The notes: a model not told the origin generated them from the sequence alone. 64,000 nt of DNA from Streptomyces sp. SUK 48 (GCF_009650765.1 NZ_CP045740.1:4068001-4132000), one strand, 5' to 3'. Shown: positions 36,996-46,175, numbered from the stretch's first letter. Made by a program: numbers and translations.

Positions 36996-38345
36996 ATGAG
37001 CGCCCCATCCCGCCCGTCGCACGCCGTCACCCCTCCAGCGAGCGCTGCGCGCGCCCCTCTCGCCTTCGACCGCGGCCACACCGACGACCTGATGTCCTTC
37101 CTCGCGGCCAGCCCCACGCCGTACCACGCCGTGGCGAACGTCGCCGAGCGGCTGGAGAAGGCCGGCTTCCGGCAGGTCGCCGAGACGGACGCCTGGGACG
37201 GCACCAGCGGCGGCCGGTACGTGCTGCGCGGTGGCGCGATCATCGCCTGGTACGTCCCCGAGGACGCCGCGCCGCACACGCCGTTCCACATCATCGGCGC
37301 GCACACCGACTCCCCCAACCTGCGGATCAAGCCGCGCCCGGACACCGGCGCGCACGGCTGGCGCCAGGTCGCCGTGGAGATCTACGGCGGCCCGCTGATG
37401 AACTCCTGGCTGGACCGCGATCTGGGCCTGGCCGGCCGGCTGACCCTGCGCGACGGCTCCACCGTCCTGGTCGACGTGGACCGGCCGCTGCTGCGGGTGC
37501 CGCAGCTCGCCATCCACCTGGACCGCTCGGTCAGCAGCGAGGGCCTCAAGCTGGACAAGCAGCGCCACCTCCAGCCCGTGTGGGGCCTCGGCGACGAGGT
37601 GCTCGACGGCGACCTGATCTCCTTCCTGGAGCAGGAGGCCGGCCTGGACGCGCACTCGGTGGCCGGCTGGGACCTGATGACGTACCCGGTGGAGGCACCG
37701 GCCTACCTCGGCCGGGACCGCGAACTGGTCGCCGGTCCGCGCATGGACAACCTGCTCTCCGTGCACGCGGGCGCCGCCGCGCTGGCCGCCGCCGCGACCT
37801 CCGGCACCCCGCTCACCCGCATCCCGGTGCTGGCCGCCTTCGACCACGAGGAGAACGGCTCGCAGTCCGACACCGGCGCGGACGGCCCGCTGCTCGGCTC
37901 CGTCCTGGAGCGCTCGGTGTTCGCCCGCGGCGGCAGCTACGAGGACCGCGCCCGCGCCTTCGCCGGCACCGTGTGCCTCTCCTCGGACACCGGGCACGCC
38001 GTGCACCCCAACTACGCGGAGCGGCACGACCCGACGCACCACCCGCGCGTCAACGGCGGCCCGATCCTCAAGGTGAACGTCAACAACCGCTACGCCACGG
38101 ACGGTTCGGGCCGCGCGGTGTTCGCCGCCGCCTGCGAGAAGGCCGGTGTCCCCTTCCAGTCGTTCGTCTCCAACAACTCCATGCCCTGCGGCACCACCAT
38201 CGGCCCGATCACCGCGGCCCGGCACGGCATCCGCACCGTCGACATCGGCGTGGCGATCCTCTCCATGCACAGCGCCCGCGAACTGTGCGGCGCCGACGAC
38301 CCGTTCCTCCTCGCCAACGCCCTCACCGCCTTCCTGGAGGGATAG
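36996..38345 (+). CDS. apeB: M18-family metalloaminopeptidase
   Basis: A 449-residue aspartyl-type aminopeptidase. Zinc ligands and conserved blocks are HTDSPNLRIKP, RMDNLLSVHAG, AFDHEENGSQSDTGADGPLL and the C-terminal MHSARELCG. It removes N-terminal acidic or neutral residues from peptides in the cytosol. ATG 36996 has AAGGTGA 5 nt upstream. The first 25 residues (SAPSRPSHAV...) are polar and probably disordered. Confidence 0.93.
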   Translation: MSAPSRPSHAVTPPASAARAPLAFDRGHTDDLMSFLAASPTPYHAVANVAERLEKAGFRQVAETDAWDGTSGGRYVLRGGAIIAWYVPEDAAPHTPFHIIGAHTDSPNLRIKPRPDTGAHGWRQVAVEIYGGPLMNSWLDRDLGLAGRLTLRDGSTVLVDVDRPLLRVPQLAIHLDRSVSSEGLKLDKQRHLQPVWGLGDEVLDGDLISFLEQEAGLDAHSVAGWDLMTYPVEAPAYLGRDRELVAGPRMDNLLSVHAGAAALAAAATSGTPLTRIPVLAAFDHEENGSQSDTGADGPLLGSVLERSVFARGGSYEDRARAFAGTVCLSSDTGHAVHPNYAERHDPTHHPRVNGGPILKVNVNNRYATDGSGRAVFAAACEKAGVPFQSFVSNNSMPCGTTIGPITAARHGIRTVDIGVAILSMHSARELCGADDPFLLANALTAFLEG

Positions 38346-38355
38346 GCCCCCGGTC

Positions 38356-38389
38356 CTCCGAAAGGCCGCCCGCGAACGGCCTTTCGGAG
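38356..38389 (+). terminator. Hairpin terminator after the M18 peptidase
   Basis: A 13-bp stem (CTCCGAAAGGCCG / CGGCCTTTCGGAG) with an 8-nt loop, 10 bp after the stop. Confidence 0.88.
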
Positions 38390-38491
38390 AGACGGATCGC
38401 GAACTGCCGCCGTGCGCAGGGCTACTCGGGGCCGCGCGGGGTATCCGGACGGCACCGGAGATTCCGGAACCGAAAGGGGAGGCGAAGCCTC

Positions 38492-38748
38492 ATGGGGCTC
38501 GGCGGATGCATCATCCTCATCGCCGTGGGGGCCATCCTCACGTTCGCGACCGACTGGCACATGCACGGCGTCAACCTCACGGTCGTCGGCCTGATCCTGA
38601 TGGCCGTCGGACTGATCGGCGTCGCCACGTTCAGCGGGATCGCACGGCGCCGGCGGGTCGTCGTACCGCCCGCGACGCCGATCGTGGAGGAGGACCCCAC
38701 CGCCATCACCACACCGGTGAGGGCTACACCGACGGCTACGGCGTCTGA
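38492..38748 (+). CDS. DUF6458-type two-helix membrane protein, C-terminal frameshift
   Basis: A small membrane protein starting MGLGGCIILIAVGAILTF with a second helix LTVVGLILMAVGLIGVATF and a basic loop (ARRRRVVV), as in DUF6458 proteins of about 80 residues. After VEEDP the frame as read becomes TAITTPVRA and runs to 38815, but the next frame gives HRHHHTGEGYTDGYGV with a stop at 38748, the kind of His-rich end expected. One C is missing in the CCCC run 38695-38698. ATG 38492 has a GGGGAGG site upstream. Function is unknown. Confidence 0.8.
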
Positions 38749-40580
38749 GACCCGCTCTCCTGCTCGTCCATCCCCGCGAGGACGAGCGGCAGACGGTCCG
38801 TCGCACCCTCGGTGAGGCGGACCGGGACACCCCAGTCCTGCTGGTGCACATGGCAGGCCGGGTACTCGTTCTCCCCGTCGTCGTCGCAGGACGCGGCCAT
38901 CGCGGATATGTGCAACACCCCTTCCCGGACGGCCGCGTCGAGCTCCAGTTCCCGGCTCAGGCCGGTGCCCGCTCCCTCGCCCCGGAGCAGCAGCTCGGGC
39001 GGGGTCGAGGAGACCAGCAGGCGGGTGGAGGGGCCGTAGCGGGTGTCCAGCTTCTGGCCCCGCGGGGCCTGGAAGACGACGTCGAGCAGCAGCCGGCCGG
39101 GAGCGACCTCGGTCGCCGCGCGCCGGGTGCGGTGGGCCACCGACTCCACACGCACCGCCTCCTCCGGCAGCCGCAGCCGGGTCAGCCGGTGCCGGGCCGA
39201 CTCCACCACCACGATGTCCTCGCCGACGAGCACCGCGTCGCTGGGCTCGCGCAGATCCGTGGCGAGGGTGGTCACCTCGCCGGTCGCCGGGTCGTAGCGG
39301 CGCAGGGCGTGGTTGTAGGTGTCGGCGACCGCGACCGAGCCGTCCGGCAGCGCGGTGACGCCCAACGGGTGCTGGAACAACGCCTGTCCGGCCGCGCCGT
39401 CCCGGTGCCCGAAGTCGAACAGGCCGGTGCCGACCGCGGTGTGCACCGCCCCGTCCGGGTCCACCCAGCGCAGGGCGCTGGTCTCGGAGTCGGCGAGCCA
39501 CAGCCGGTCGGCGGTGGCCGCGAGCCCGGAGGGCTGGGCGAACCACGCCTCGGCGGCGGGGCCGTCGACCAGTCCCTCGTTGGTCGTCCCGGCGGCGACC
39601 GCGACCGTGCCGTCCTCGGGGTCGTACGTCCACAGCTGGTGGACGCCCGCCATGGCGATCCACACCCGGCCCTGCCACCAGGCGACGTCCCAGGGCGAGG
39701 AGAGGTCGGTCTCGCGGGCCGGTCCCGAGGTGGCGGCCCCCTGCATCCACTGGCGCCCGGTGCCCGCGAGGGTCGTGGTGCGGCCCGTTCCGGGGTCGAA
39801 GCGGCGCAGGGCGTGATGGACGGTGTCCGCCACCACCACGCTGCCGTCGGGCAGCAGGGCGAGCCCCTGCGGCTCCTGGAAGCGGGCACGGTCCTCGGGG
39901 CCGTCGACGAGCCTCCGGCCGCCCTGGCCGATGCGCCGTACGACGGTCTCCCCGTCCGCCGCCAGCTCCACCAGCTGATGCCGGGTGGTGTCGCTGACCA
40001 GGAGGTTCCCGGACGGGAGCAGCAGCGCCTTGCCCGGGAAGCGCAGGGTCGTCGGCTCCGGCTCCGGCGGTACGTACGGGCCGTCACCGCGGCGCAGCGT
40101 GCCCTTCGCCCCGTGCTCGGCCGCCAGCTCCGTCACCAGCCGCTCGATGGCGTGCACATGGCCCTCGCCCGCGTGCTGGGCGACGACATACCCCTCCGGG
40201 TCGACGACCACGAGCGTCGGCCAGGCGCGCACCGCGTACTGCTTCCAGGTGGCCAGCTCGGGGTCGTCCAGCACCGGGTGGGCCACGCCGTACCGCTCCA
40301 CCGCGTCCGCGACCGCAGCGTGTTCCGCCTCGTGCGCGAACTTGGGGGAGTGCACGCCGATCACCACCACCGTGTCCGGGTGTCGGTGCTCCAGCTCGCG
40401 CAGCTCGTCCAGGACATGCAGGCAGTTGATGCAGCAGAAGGTCCAGAAGTCCAGGACGACGATGCGGCCGCGCAGGTCGGACAGCGTGTACGCACGGCCG
40501 CCCGTGTTCAGCCAGCCGCCCTTGCCGGTCAGCTCGGGAGCACGGACGCGGGGGCGCCGGGGTGGTGCGGAATCGGTCAT
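38736..40580 (-). CDS. Thioredoxin-like (TlpA) domain fused to NHL-repeat propeller
   Basis: A 614-residue cytosolic protein. Residues 30-165 are a thioredoxin/peroxiredoxin-like domain with a CINC active site (Cys50-Cys53 in FCCINCLHVLDE). Residues 185-480 form an NHL six-bladed beta-propeller with repeated GLALLPDGSVVVADT-type blades, followed by a smaller C-terminal domain. The mammalian NHLRC2 protein has the same layout. Its role is probably redox or protein-binding; no substrate can be given. It overlaps the corrected end of the DUF6458 gene by 13 bp (convergent). Confidence 0.9.
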   Translation of the reverse strand: MTDSAPPRRPRVRAPELTGKGGWLNTGGRAYTLSDLRGRIVVLDFWTFCCINCLHVLDELRELEHRHPDTVVVIGVHSPKFAHEAEHAAVADAVERYGVAHPVLDDPELATWKQYAVRAWPTLVVVDPEGYVVAQHAGEGHVHAIERLVTELAAEHGAKGTLRRGDGPYVPPEPEPTTLRFPGKALLLPSGNLLVSDTTRHQLVELAADGETVVRRIGQGGRRLVDGPEDRARFQEPQGLALLPDGSVVVADTVHHALRRFDPGTGRTTTLAGTGRQWMQGAATSGPARETDLSSPWDVAWWQGRVWIAMAGVHQLWTYDPEDGTVAVAAGTTNEGLVDGPAAEAWFAQPSGLAATADRLWLADSETSALRWVDPDGAVHTAVGTGLFDFGHRDGAAGQALFQHPLGVTALPDGSVAVADTYNHALRRYDPATGEVTTLATDLREPSDAVLVGEDIVVVESARHRLTRLRLPEEAVRVESVAHRTRRAATEVAPGRLLLDVVFQAPRGQKLDTRYGPSTRLLVSSTPPELLLRGEGAGTGLSRELELDAAVREGVLHISAMAASCDDDGENEYPACHVHQQDWGVPVRLTEGATDRLPLVLAGMDEQESGSQTP

Positions 40581-40732
40581 GGCTCAAGAGTGCCACCGGC
40601 CCCCGGCATCCCGCTCGGCCTGTGGATAACCCGGACAACTCGCCCGCACCGCCTGTGGAAAAGCGGTCCGCGCGCCGCGAATCGCCCCACGCGCCCGTGA
40701 TGAATCCACCGAACCTGGGAAGGGCTCAGGAC

Positions 40733-41227
40733 ATGAGATTCCTGGTACGCGACCGGCTGCTCGGCATCGGCGAAGACTATTGGATCGAGGACGAGCACGG
40801 CCGCAAGGTCTTCCTCGTCGACGGCAAGGCCATGCGGCTGCGGGACACCTTCGAGCTGAAGGACGCCCAGGGCCGGGTCCTGATCGACATCCACCAGAAG
40901 ATGTTCGCCCTGCGCGACACGATGGTGATCGAACGGGACGGCGAGGGCCTCGCCACCATCAAGCGCAAGCGGCTGTCGCTGCTGCGCAACCACTACCGCG
41001 TCGCGCTGGCCGACGGCTCCGAACTGGACGTCAGCGGCAAGATCCTCGACCGCGAGTTCGTCGTCGAGTACGACGGCGAGGTGCTGGCCGTGATCTCCCG
41101 CCGCTGGCTGCACCTGCGGGAGACCTACGGCGTGGACGTCGTGCGCGAGGACGCGGACCCGGCGCTCATCATCGCGGTCGCGGTGTGCGTGATCCACCTC
41201 GCGGACAAGGAGCGGGAGGACGACTGA
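40733..41227 (+). CDS. LURP-one-related (Tubby-like fold) protein
   Basis: A 164-residue protein beginning MRFLVRDRLLGIGEDYWIEDE, with the repeated strand pattern GKAMRLRDTFELKDAQGRVL and IDIHQKMFALRDTMVIERDG characteristic of the LURP-one/Tubby-C fold. Such proteins are widespread with unclear roles (possible phospholipid scramblase-like fold). ATG 40733 matches the family start. There is no operon partner; a nitrilase-family gene is convergent 93 bp away. Confidence 0.85.
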   Translation: MRFLVRDRLLGIGEDYWIEDEHGRKVFLVDGKAMRLRDTFELKDAQGRVLIDIHQKMFALRDTMVIERDGEGLATIKRKRLSLLRNHYRVALADGSELDVSGKILDREFVVEYDGEVLAVISRRWLHLRETYGVDVVREDADPALIIAVAVCVIHLADKEREDD

Positions 41228-41320
41228 CCCGGCGGGAGGACGACCGGCATGCCGCCGGGGCGCGTGCCGCCCGCGGGGACGCCGTACCGCCCGCGGGTCC
41301 GGTGCGCGGGGCGGGGCCGG

Positions 41321-42139
41321 CTAACGCCGGGGCGGCGCCAGCCCGAGGACGCGGTCCTTCAGCGCGGGGAACTGCTCGCGCGTCTCCGCCACCTTCGCCG
41401 GGTCGAGGTCGACGGTGAGGACCTCCTCGCCGGCGCCGGCCTCGGCCAGCACCTCGCCCCAGGGGTCCACCACGATCGAGTGACCCGCCTGCGGAACTCC
41501 CGCGTGCGTCCCGGCCGTTCCGCAGGCGAGCACGAACGCCTGGTTCTCCACCGCCCGTGCCCGGGCCAGCAGCGTCCAGTGCGCGCGTCGCCGCTCGGGC
41601 CAGCCCGCCGGGAGCACCAGCAGCTCGGCGCCGGCGTCGACCAGCGCGCGGAAGAGTTCGGGGAAGCGCAGGTCGTAGCAGGTGCCGAGGCCGAGCGTGG
41701 TGCCGGGCAGCGGGACCGTCACCGGCTCCCGGCCCGCGCCCATCAGCACGGCCTCGCCCTGGTCGAAGCCGAAGCGGTGGATCTTGCGGTAGGCGGCGGC
41801 CAGTTCGCCGGAGGGGGAGAGGACGAGGGAGGTGTTGTAGAGGGTCCCGTCGTCCGGCCCGGAGCCGTCGGCGGACGCCGCGCGCTCGGGGATCGACCCG
41901 GCGTGCAGCCAGACACCCGCGTCGGCCGCGGCCTCGGCCATCGCCTCGTACGTCGGCCCGCGCAGCGGCTCGGCCTCGCGGCCGAAGTCCTCGTAGGCGA
42001 AGGCGCCGGTGGTCCACAGCTCGGGCAGCACCACCAGATCGGCCCCGGCCTGGGCCCGGACCAGCGCGGCCGCGCGCTTTCTGCGCGAGGCGGGCGTTTC
42101 GCCCTCGTCGACGCCGATCTGGATCAGAGAGGCGCGCAC
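41321..42139 (-). CDS. Nitrilase-superfamily (carbon-nitrogen) hydrolase
   Basis: A 272-residue enzyme with the complete Glu-Lys-Cys triad: Glu40 (VLPELW), Lys119 (YRKIHRF) and Cys154 (GTCYDLRFPE). This subgroup resembles omega-amidase/Nit-type hydrolases that act on alpha-keto acid amides or deaminated glutathione. GTG 42139 is preferred (GGTGGTAGT just upstream, and homology begins there); the frame extends further upstream. It is divergent from a mycothiol-dependent enzyme gene; both may be linked to thiol/amide detoxification, which is only a guess. Confidence 0.93.
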   Translation of the reverse strand: MRASLIQIGVDEGETPASRRKRAAALVRAQAGADLVVLPELWTTGAFAYEDFGREAEPLRGPTYEAMAEAAADAGVWLHAGSIPERAASADGSGPDDGTLYNTSLVLSPSGELAAAYRKIHRFGFDQGEAVLMGAGREPVTVPLPGTTLGLGTCYDLRFPELFRALVDAGAELLVLPAGWPERRRAHWTLLARARAVENQAFVLACGTAGTHAGVPQAGHSIVVDPWGEVLAEAGAGEEVLTVDLDPAKVAETREQFPALKDRVLGLAPPRR

Positions 42140-42321
42140 ACTACCACCGTCCTGGCATTCGAGTCGTCCATACGGGCCTACGATCGTCACGCGAAAGCAC
42201 TGCCGGGGTGCCTGCCAGCAGCGTAACTTAGCTTCCCAGACACCCGCCGACGTGCCGCCGCCGCCCGCTGGCACCGCCGCCGCAACCCGCCCGTGTACCG
42301 ACCGCCGAGGGGTCCCGTTCC

Positions 42322-43146
42322 GTGAGTCTGCATCCCACCCTCCAGCCCTACGCCGACGCCTGGACGCACTCCGTCGACGCGATATCAGAGATGGTGCAGC
42401 CACTGGCCGAGTCCGAGTGGAACCGGCGGACACCGTGCCCGGGGTGGTCGGTACGCGATGTCGTCTCGCACGTCATCGGCCTGGACTGCGAACTGCTCGG
42501 CGACCCGCGCCCCATCCACTCGCTGCCCCGCGACCTCTTCCACGTCGCCAACGAGCACCAGCGCTACATGGAGATGCAGGTCGACGTCCGCCGCCACCAC
42601 ACGGCGCCGGAGATGACGGCCGAACTGGAGTACACGGTCATCCGCCGCAACCGCCAGATGCGCAACGAGAACCGCGAGCCCGGCGCCACCGTGCGCGGCC
42701 CGATGGGCAGGGAGATCACCCTCGAACACGCCTACCGGACGCGCGCCTTCGACGTCTGGGTGCACGAACAGGATCTGCGTACGGCCCTCGGCCGCCCCGG
42801 CAACCTCGACTCGCCCGGCGCGCACGTCGCCCGGGACCTCCTGCTGGACGCGCTGCCGAAGATCGTGGCGAAGGACGCGGACGCGCCGCGCAGTTCGGCC
42901 GTCGTCTTCGATGTGCACGGCCCCGTGGAGTTCCTGCGCACCATCCGCGTCGACATCCAGGGCCGCGGCACCCTGGAGACCGCCCCGGCGCTCGGCCCGG
43001 TGGCCTCCCTCACCCTCGACTGGGAGACCTATGTGCGGCTGGCCTGCGGGCGGGTGACCCCCGAGGCGGTGGCGGACCGCGTCAAGACGGAGGGCGACCA
43101 GGAACTGGCGGAGGCCATCCTGCGGAACTTCGCGGTGACGCCGTGA
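42322..43146 (+). CDS. Maleylpyruvate-isomerase-family mycothiol-dependent enzyme
   Basis: A 274-residue DinB/MDMPI-fold protein. The N-terminal helical bundle has PCPGWSVRDVVSHVIGLD (metal His) and TRAFDVWVHEQDLR (His/Glu/Asp ligands), followed by the MDMPI C-terminal sterol-carrier-like domain. The family uses mycothiol as cofactor for isomerisation or thiol transfer; the substrate is unknown. GTG 42322 is chosen. It is divergent from the nitrilase gene. Confidence 0.88.
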   Translation: MSLHPTLQPYADAWTHSVDAISEMVQPLAESEWNRRTPCPGWSVRDVVSHVIGLDCELLGDPRPIHSLPRDLFHVANEHQRYMEMQVDVRRHHTAPEMTAELEYTVIRRNRQMRNENREPGATVRGPMGREITLEHAYRTRAFDVWVHEQDLRTALGRPGNLDSPGAHVARDLLLDALPKIVAKDADAPRSSAVVFDVHGPVEFLRTIRVDIQGRGTLETAPALGPVASLTLDWETYVRLACGRVTPEAVADRVKTEGDQELAEAILRNFAVTP

Positions 43147-43245
43147 CGCTGTGACGCCGTGCCATCAGGGCCCCGCGGCGCCGTGATCCGGTGCTGCCGT
43201 GACCGTGTGACGCCGTGCTGCCATGGTCCCGTGATGCCGCGACCG
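43138..43245. repeat. Degenerate GTGACGCCGTG-type repeat
   Basis: The end of the mycothiol-enzyme gene and the next 100 bp contain about eight imperfect copies of GTGACGCCGTG / GTGATGCCG-like units spaced by 10-20 bp. The pattern looks like decayed tandem duplication; no palindromic or CRISPR-like order is seen. Confidence 0.5.
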
Positions 43246-43322
43246 CCCTTTCCCCGGAGGGGAATTCGGGGCGCCGGCAATTCGGTGGTGGCGGTCGGGG
43301 CGACCTTCTAGCGTTCACCGGT

Positions 43323-44075
43323 ATGACCATCGACCTGCCCAGGCTCGCCCGGCTCACCTTCCACGGTCCCCTCTCGGAAGCCCGCGCGACCGCCCTGGTC
43401 CAGCGGCTCGCGGCCAACCGCCCCCGCACCGTGCTGGACATCGGCTGCGGCTGGGCCGAGTTGCTGCTCCGGGTGCTGGACGCCGTACCGGGCGCCACCG
43501 GGACCGGCGTCGATCTGAATGCCGAGGACCTCGCCCGCGCCCGGAAGAACGCCGAGGAACGCGGGCTCGGCCACCGGGTGCGGTTCGCCGAGGAGTCCGC
43601 CGTGGGCACCGAGCGGGGCCCGGCCGACCTGGTGCTCTGCCTCGGCGCCACCCAGGCCCTCAGCGAGGCCGAGCCGCCGACCGCCGAGGCCCTGCGCGCC
43701 CTGCGCCGCCTGGTGACCGACCGGGGCCGGGTGCTGGTCGGCGAGGGTTTCTGGCAGCGGCCACCCACCGGGGCCGAGTTGTCCGGCATGTGGCCGGGCG
43801 CCACCCCGGACGACCACTCTGACCTCGGCGGGCTCCTCGACCTCGCGGTCGAGGCCGGTTTCCGCCCGGAGTGGACCGAGACGGCGAGCCTCCAGGAGTG
43901 GGAGGAGTTCGAGTCGGGCTACCAGGCGGGCCTGGAGGTCTGGCTCGCCCGGCACCCGGGCCATCCGCTGGCGCCCGAGACCCGCGCCCGCCTGGACCGG
44001 CGCCGCCGCCAGTGGATGAGCTACCGGGGCGTCCTCGGCATCGCGTACCTCACCCTCGTACCCGACCTGCGCTGA
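43323..44075 (+). CDS. Class I SAM-dependent methyltransferase
   Basis: A 250-residue methyltransferase. Motif I is VLDIGCGWAE (37-46); the acidic end of strand 2 is GTGVDLNAED, and motif IV-like strand VLCLGATQALSE follows. The acceptor is unknown. TAGCGT (43309-43314) lies 8 nt before the ATG, again suggesting a leaderless transcript. The open frame upstream is not supported. Confidence 0.88.
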   Translation: MTIDLPRLARLTFHGPLSEARATALVQRLAANRPRTVLDIGCGWAELLLRVLDAVPGATGTGVDLNAEDLARARKNAEERGLGHRVRFAEESAVGTERGPADLVLCLGATQALSEAEPPTAEALRALRRLVTDRGRVLVGEGFWQRPPTGAELSGMWPGATPDDHSDLGGLLDLAVEAGFRPEWTETASLQEWEEFESGYQAGLEVWLARHPGHPLAPETRARLDRRRRQWMSYRGVLGIAYLTLVPDLR

Positions 44076-44096
44076 CCCCGGACCCCGGCGGCCGGC

Positions 44097-45392
44097 TCAC
44101 GCCGGTACGTGCACCGTCTCCACCCGGCTGGCCACCAGCCGCTCACGCTCACGGCGGGCCGCCCGGGCCCGCAGCCGCAGGATCTGGCTGAGGCCGATCG
44201 CCTGGAGGACGAACACCGCGCTGAACGCCACCCGGTATTCGTCCCCCGTCGCGTCCAGCAGCACGCCGATCGCGAGCAGGGTGGTCATCGAGGCGATGAA
44301 ACCGCCCATGTTGGTGATCCCGGACGCGGTGCCCTGACGCTCGGGCGGATTGGCCGGGCGGGCGAAGTCGAATCCGATCATCGAGGCGGGCCCGCAGGCG
44401 CCGAGCACCGCGCACAGGACGATCAGCAGCCACATCGGGGCGTGCGGCGCGGGGTAGGCCAGCGTGGCCGCCCACAGCAGCGCGGTCGCCGCCACCGTGC
44501 CCAGCGCGAGCGGCAGCCGGGCGGTGTGGTGCCGGGCGATGACCTGGCCGTAGACCAGCCCCACCACCATGTTCGAGAGCACGACGAGGGTCAGCAGCTC
44601 ACCGGCCGTGGCCCGGCTGAGCCCCTCCGACTCGACCAGGAACGGCAGGCCCCACAGCAGCAGGAAGACCATCGCCGGGAACTGGGTGGTGAAGTGCACC
44701 CACATCCCGAGCCGGGTGCCCGGCTCCCGCCATGCCTCGGCGATCTGCCGGCGGACGTAGGCGGAGCCCTGGTGCGCGGACGGCGCGGGCTCGTGGCCCT
44801 CGGGGTGGTCCTTCAGGAACAGCAGGGTCAGGACGAGGACGACCACGCCGGCCAGCGCGCTGCCGGCGAACGCCTGCGTCCAGCCGATGCTGTGCAGCAG
44901 CCGGGCCAGGACGAGGGTGGAGACGAGGTTGCCCGCCATGCCGACCAGGGCGGCGAGCTGCGCGACCAGGGGGCCGCGGCGGGCCGGGAACCAGCGGGTG
45001 CCCAGGCGCAGCACGCTGATGAACGTCATCGCGTCACCGCAGCCCAGCAGCGCCCGGGAGGCGAGCGCGGTGCCGTACGACGGCGAGAAGGCGAAGCCCA
45101 GCTGGCCGATCGTGAACAGGACGGTGCCCAGGGCCAGCACCTTCTTGGTGCCGAGGCGGTCGACCATCAGGCCGACGGGTATCTGCATGCCGGCGTAGAC
45201 CAGCAGCTGGAGTATGGAGAAGGTGGACAGCGCCGAGGCGTTCACATGGAAGCGGTCGGCCGCGTCGAGACCCGCCACGCCCAGCGAGGTGCGGAAGATG
45301 ACGGCGACGAAGTAGACCGCGACGCCTATGGACCACACGCCGACGGCCCGCGCACCGCCCGGCGGGTCACCCGGAAGGGTGAGCTTGTTCAT
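44097..45392 (-). CDS. MFS transporter
   Basis: A 431-residue major-facilitator protein with 12 predicted helices and a motif-A-like loop DRLGTKK between helices 2 and 3. It has an extended loop around GHEPAPSAHQGSAYVRRQ and a charged C-terminus. The substrate is unknown; the closest visible relation is to organic-acid or nitrate-type facilitators. ATG 45392 is preceded by GGGGGGAGG. The start overlaps the GntR stop codon by four bases (ATGA), so the two are translationally coupled, and the GntR protein most likely controls the transporter. Confidence 0.93.
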   Translation of the reverse strand: MNKLTLPGDPPGGARAVGVWSIGVAVYFVAVIFRTSLGVAGLDAADRFHVNASALSTFSILQLLVYAGMQIPVGLMVDRLGTKKVLALGTVLFTIGQLGFAFSPSYGTALASRALLGCGDAMTFISVLRLGTRWFPARRGPLVAQLAALVGMAGNLVSTLVLARLLHSIGWTQAFAGSALAGVVVLVLTLLFLKDHPEGHEPAPSAHQGSAYVRRQIAEAWREPGTRLGMWVHFTTQFPAMVFLLLWGLPFLVESEGLSRATAGELLTLVVLSNMVVGLVYGQVIARHHTARLPLALGTVAATALLWAATLAYPAPHAPMWLLIVLCAVLGACGPASMIGFDFARPANPPERQGTASGITNMGGFIASMTTLLAIGVLLDATGDEYRVAFSAVFVLQAIGLSQILRLRARAARRERERLVASRVETVHVPA

Positions 45393-46060
45393 CGGACCTC
45401 CCCCCGCGCGAGAAGCGACACCCGGCTCACATGCCGGTGCACGACCCCGACGGCCGCCTCCGCGTCCCCGGCCCGCAACGCCTCCAGGATCTCCTCGTGC
45501 TCGGCGAGCGTGGTGGCCACCCGGTCGGGGTGGGAGTACATGACGGCGACGCCCATCCGCAGCTGGCGGTCGCGCAGCTGGTCGTAGAGGCGCGCCAGGA
45601 TCTCGTTGCCCCCGCTGCGCACGATCTCGGCGTGGAAGCAGCGGTCGGTCACCGCGGCCTCGGTCAGCTCCCCGGCGGCGACCTGCGCCTTCTGCCGCTC
45701 CAGCAGCTCGGCCAGCCGCTCCAGCAGGCCCGGCGGGGCGGGCACGGCCTTGCGCGCCGCGTGCTCCTCCACCAGCAGCCGGGTCTCCACCACGTCGGAG
45801 ATCTCCTGCGCGGAGACGGGCAGCACCAGGGCGCCCTTCTTCGGGTAGAGCCGGATCAGACCCTCGACCTCCAGCCGCAGCAGCGCCTCCCGCACGGGCG
45901 TGCGCGACACGCCCACGGCCTCGGCCAGCTCGCCTTCGGTGAGGAGGGTGCCGCCCTCGTAGCTCCGGTCGAGGACGCTCTGTTTGACGTGCGCGTAGAC
46001 GCGGTCGGCGGCGGGTGGCTGTTTGGCGGGCGGGGCGGAGTGCGGGACGGCCGTCTTCAT
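45389..46060 (-). CDS. GntR-family regulator, FCD subfamily
   Basis: A 223-residue regulator. The winged HTH is in residues 25-85 (LTEGELAEAVGVSRTPVREALLRLEVEGLI), followed by an all-helical FCD ligand-binding domain with metal-type residues (AEIVRSGGNEIL, HEEILEALRAGD). FCD regulators bind carboxylic acids and repress uptake/degradation genes. ATG 46060 is used. It forms an operon with the MFS gene (ATGA overlap). A GT-n3-AC palindrome lies 107 bp upstream. Confidence 0.93.
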   Translation of the reverse strand: MKTAVPHSAPPAKQPPAADRVYAHVKQSVLDRSYEGGTLLTEGELAEAVGVSRTPVREALLRLEVEGLIRLYPKKGALVLPVSAQEISDVVETRLLVEEHAARKAVPAPPGLLERLAELLERQKAQVAAGELTEAAVTDRCFHAEIVRSGGNEILARLYDQLRDRQLRMGVAVMYSHPDRVATTLAEHEEILEALRAGDAEAAVGVVHRHVSRVSLLARGEVR

Positions 46061-46166
46061 GCCCACAGGATAGATACAACAGGTACGCAACACACGCCGG
46101 CGTCCACGATGCGGACGTGACACCGATCTCCCCCCGTTTGCCGCACAACCTTCTGTGCTACCTACG

Positions 46167-46175
46167 TGTCAGACA
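46167..46175. promoter_or_regulatory. TGTCAGACA palindrome, candidate GntR (FCD) operator
   Basis: A symmetric 9-mer with the GT-n3-AC core of FadR/FCD-type GntR sites, in the 188-bp region between the gntR start (46060) and the carboxypeptidase start (46249). It may serve the gntR-MFS operon. Confidence 0.35.

Noticed and set aside
43138-43245. CRISPR array
   Set aside because: Repeats are short, imperfect and irregularly spaced; no cas genes in the window.
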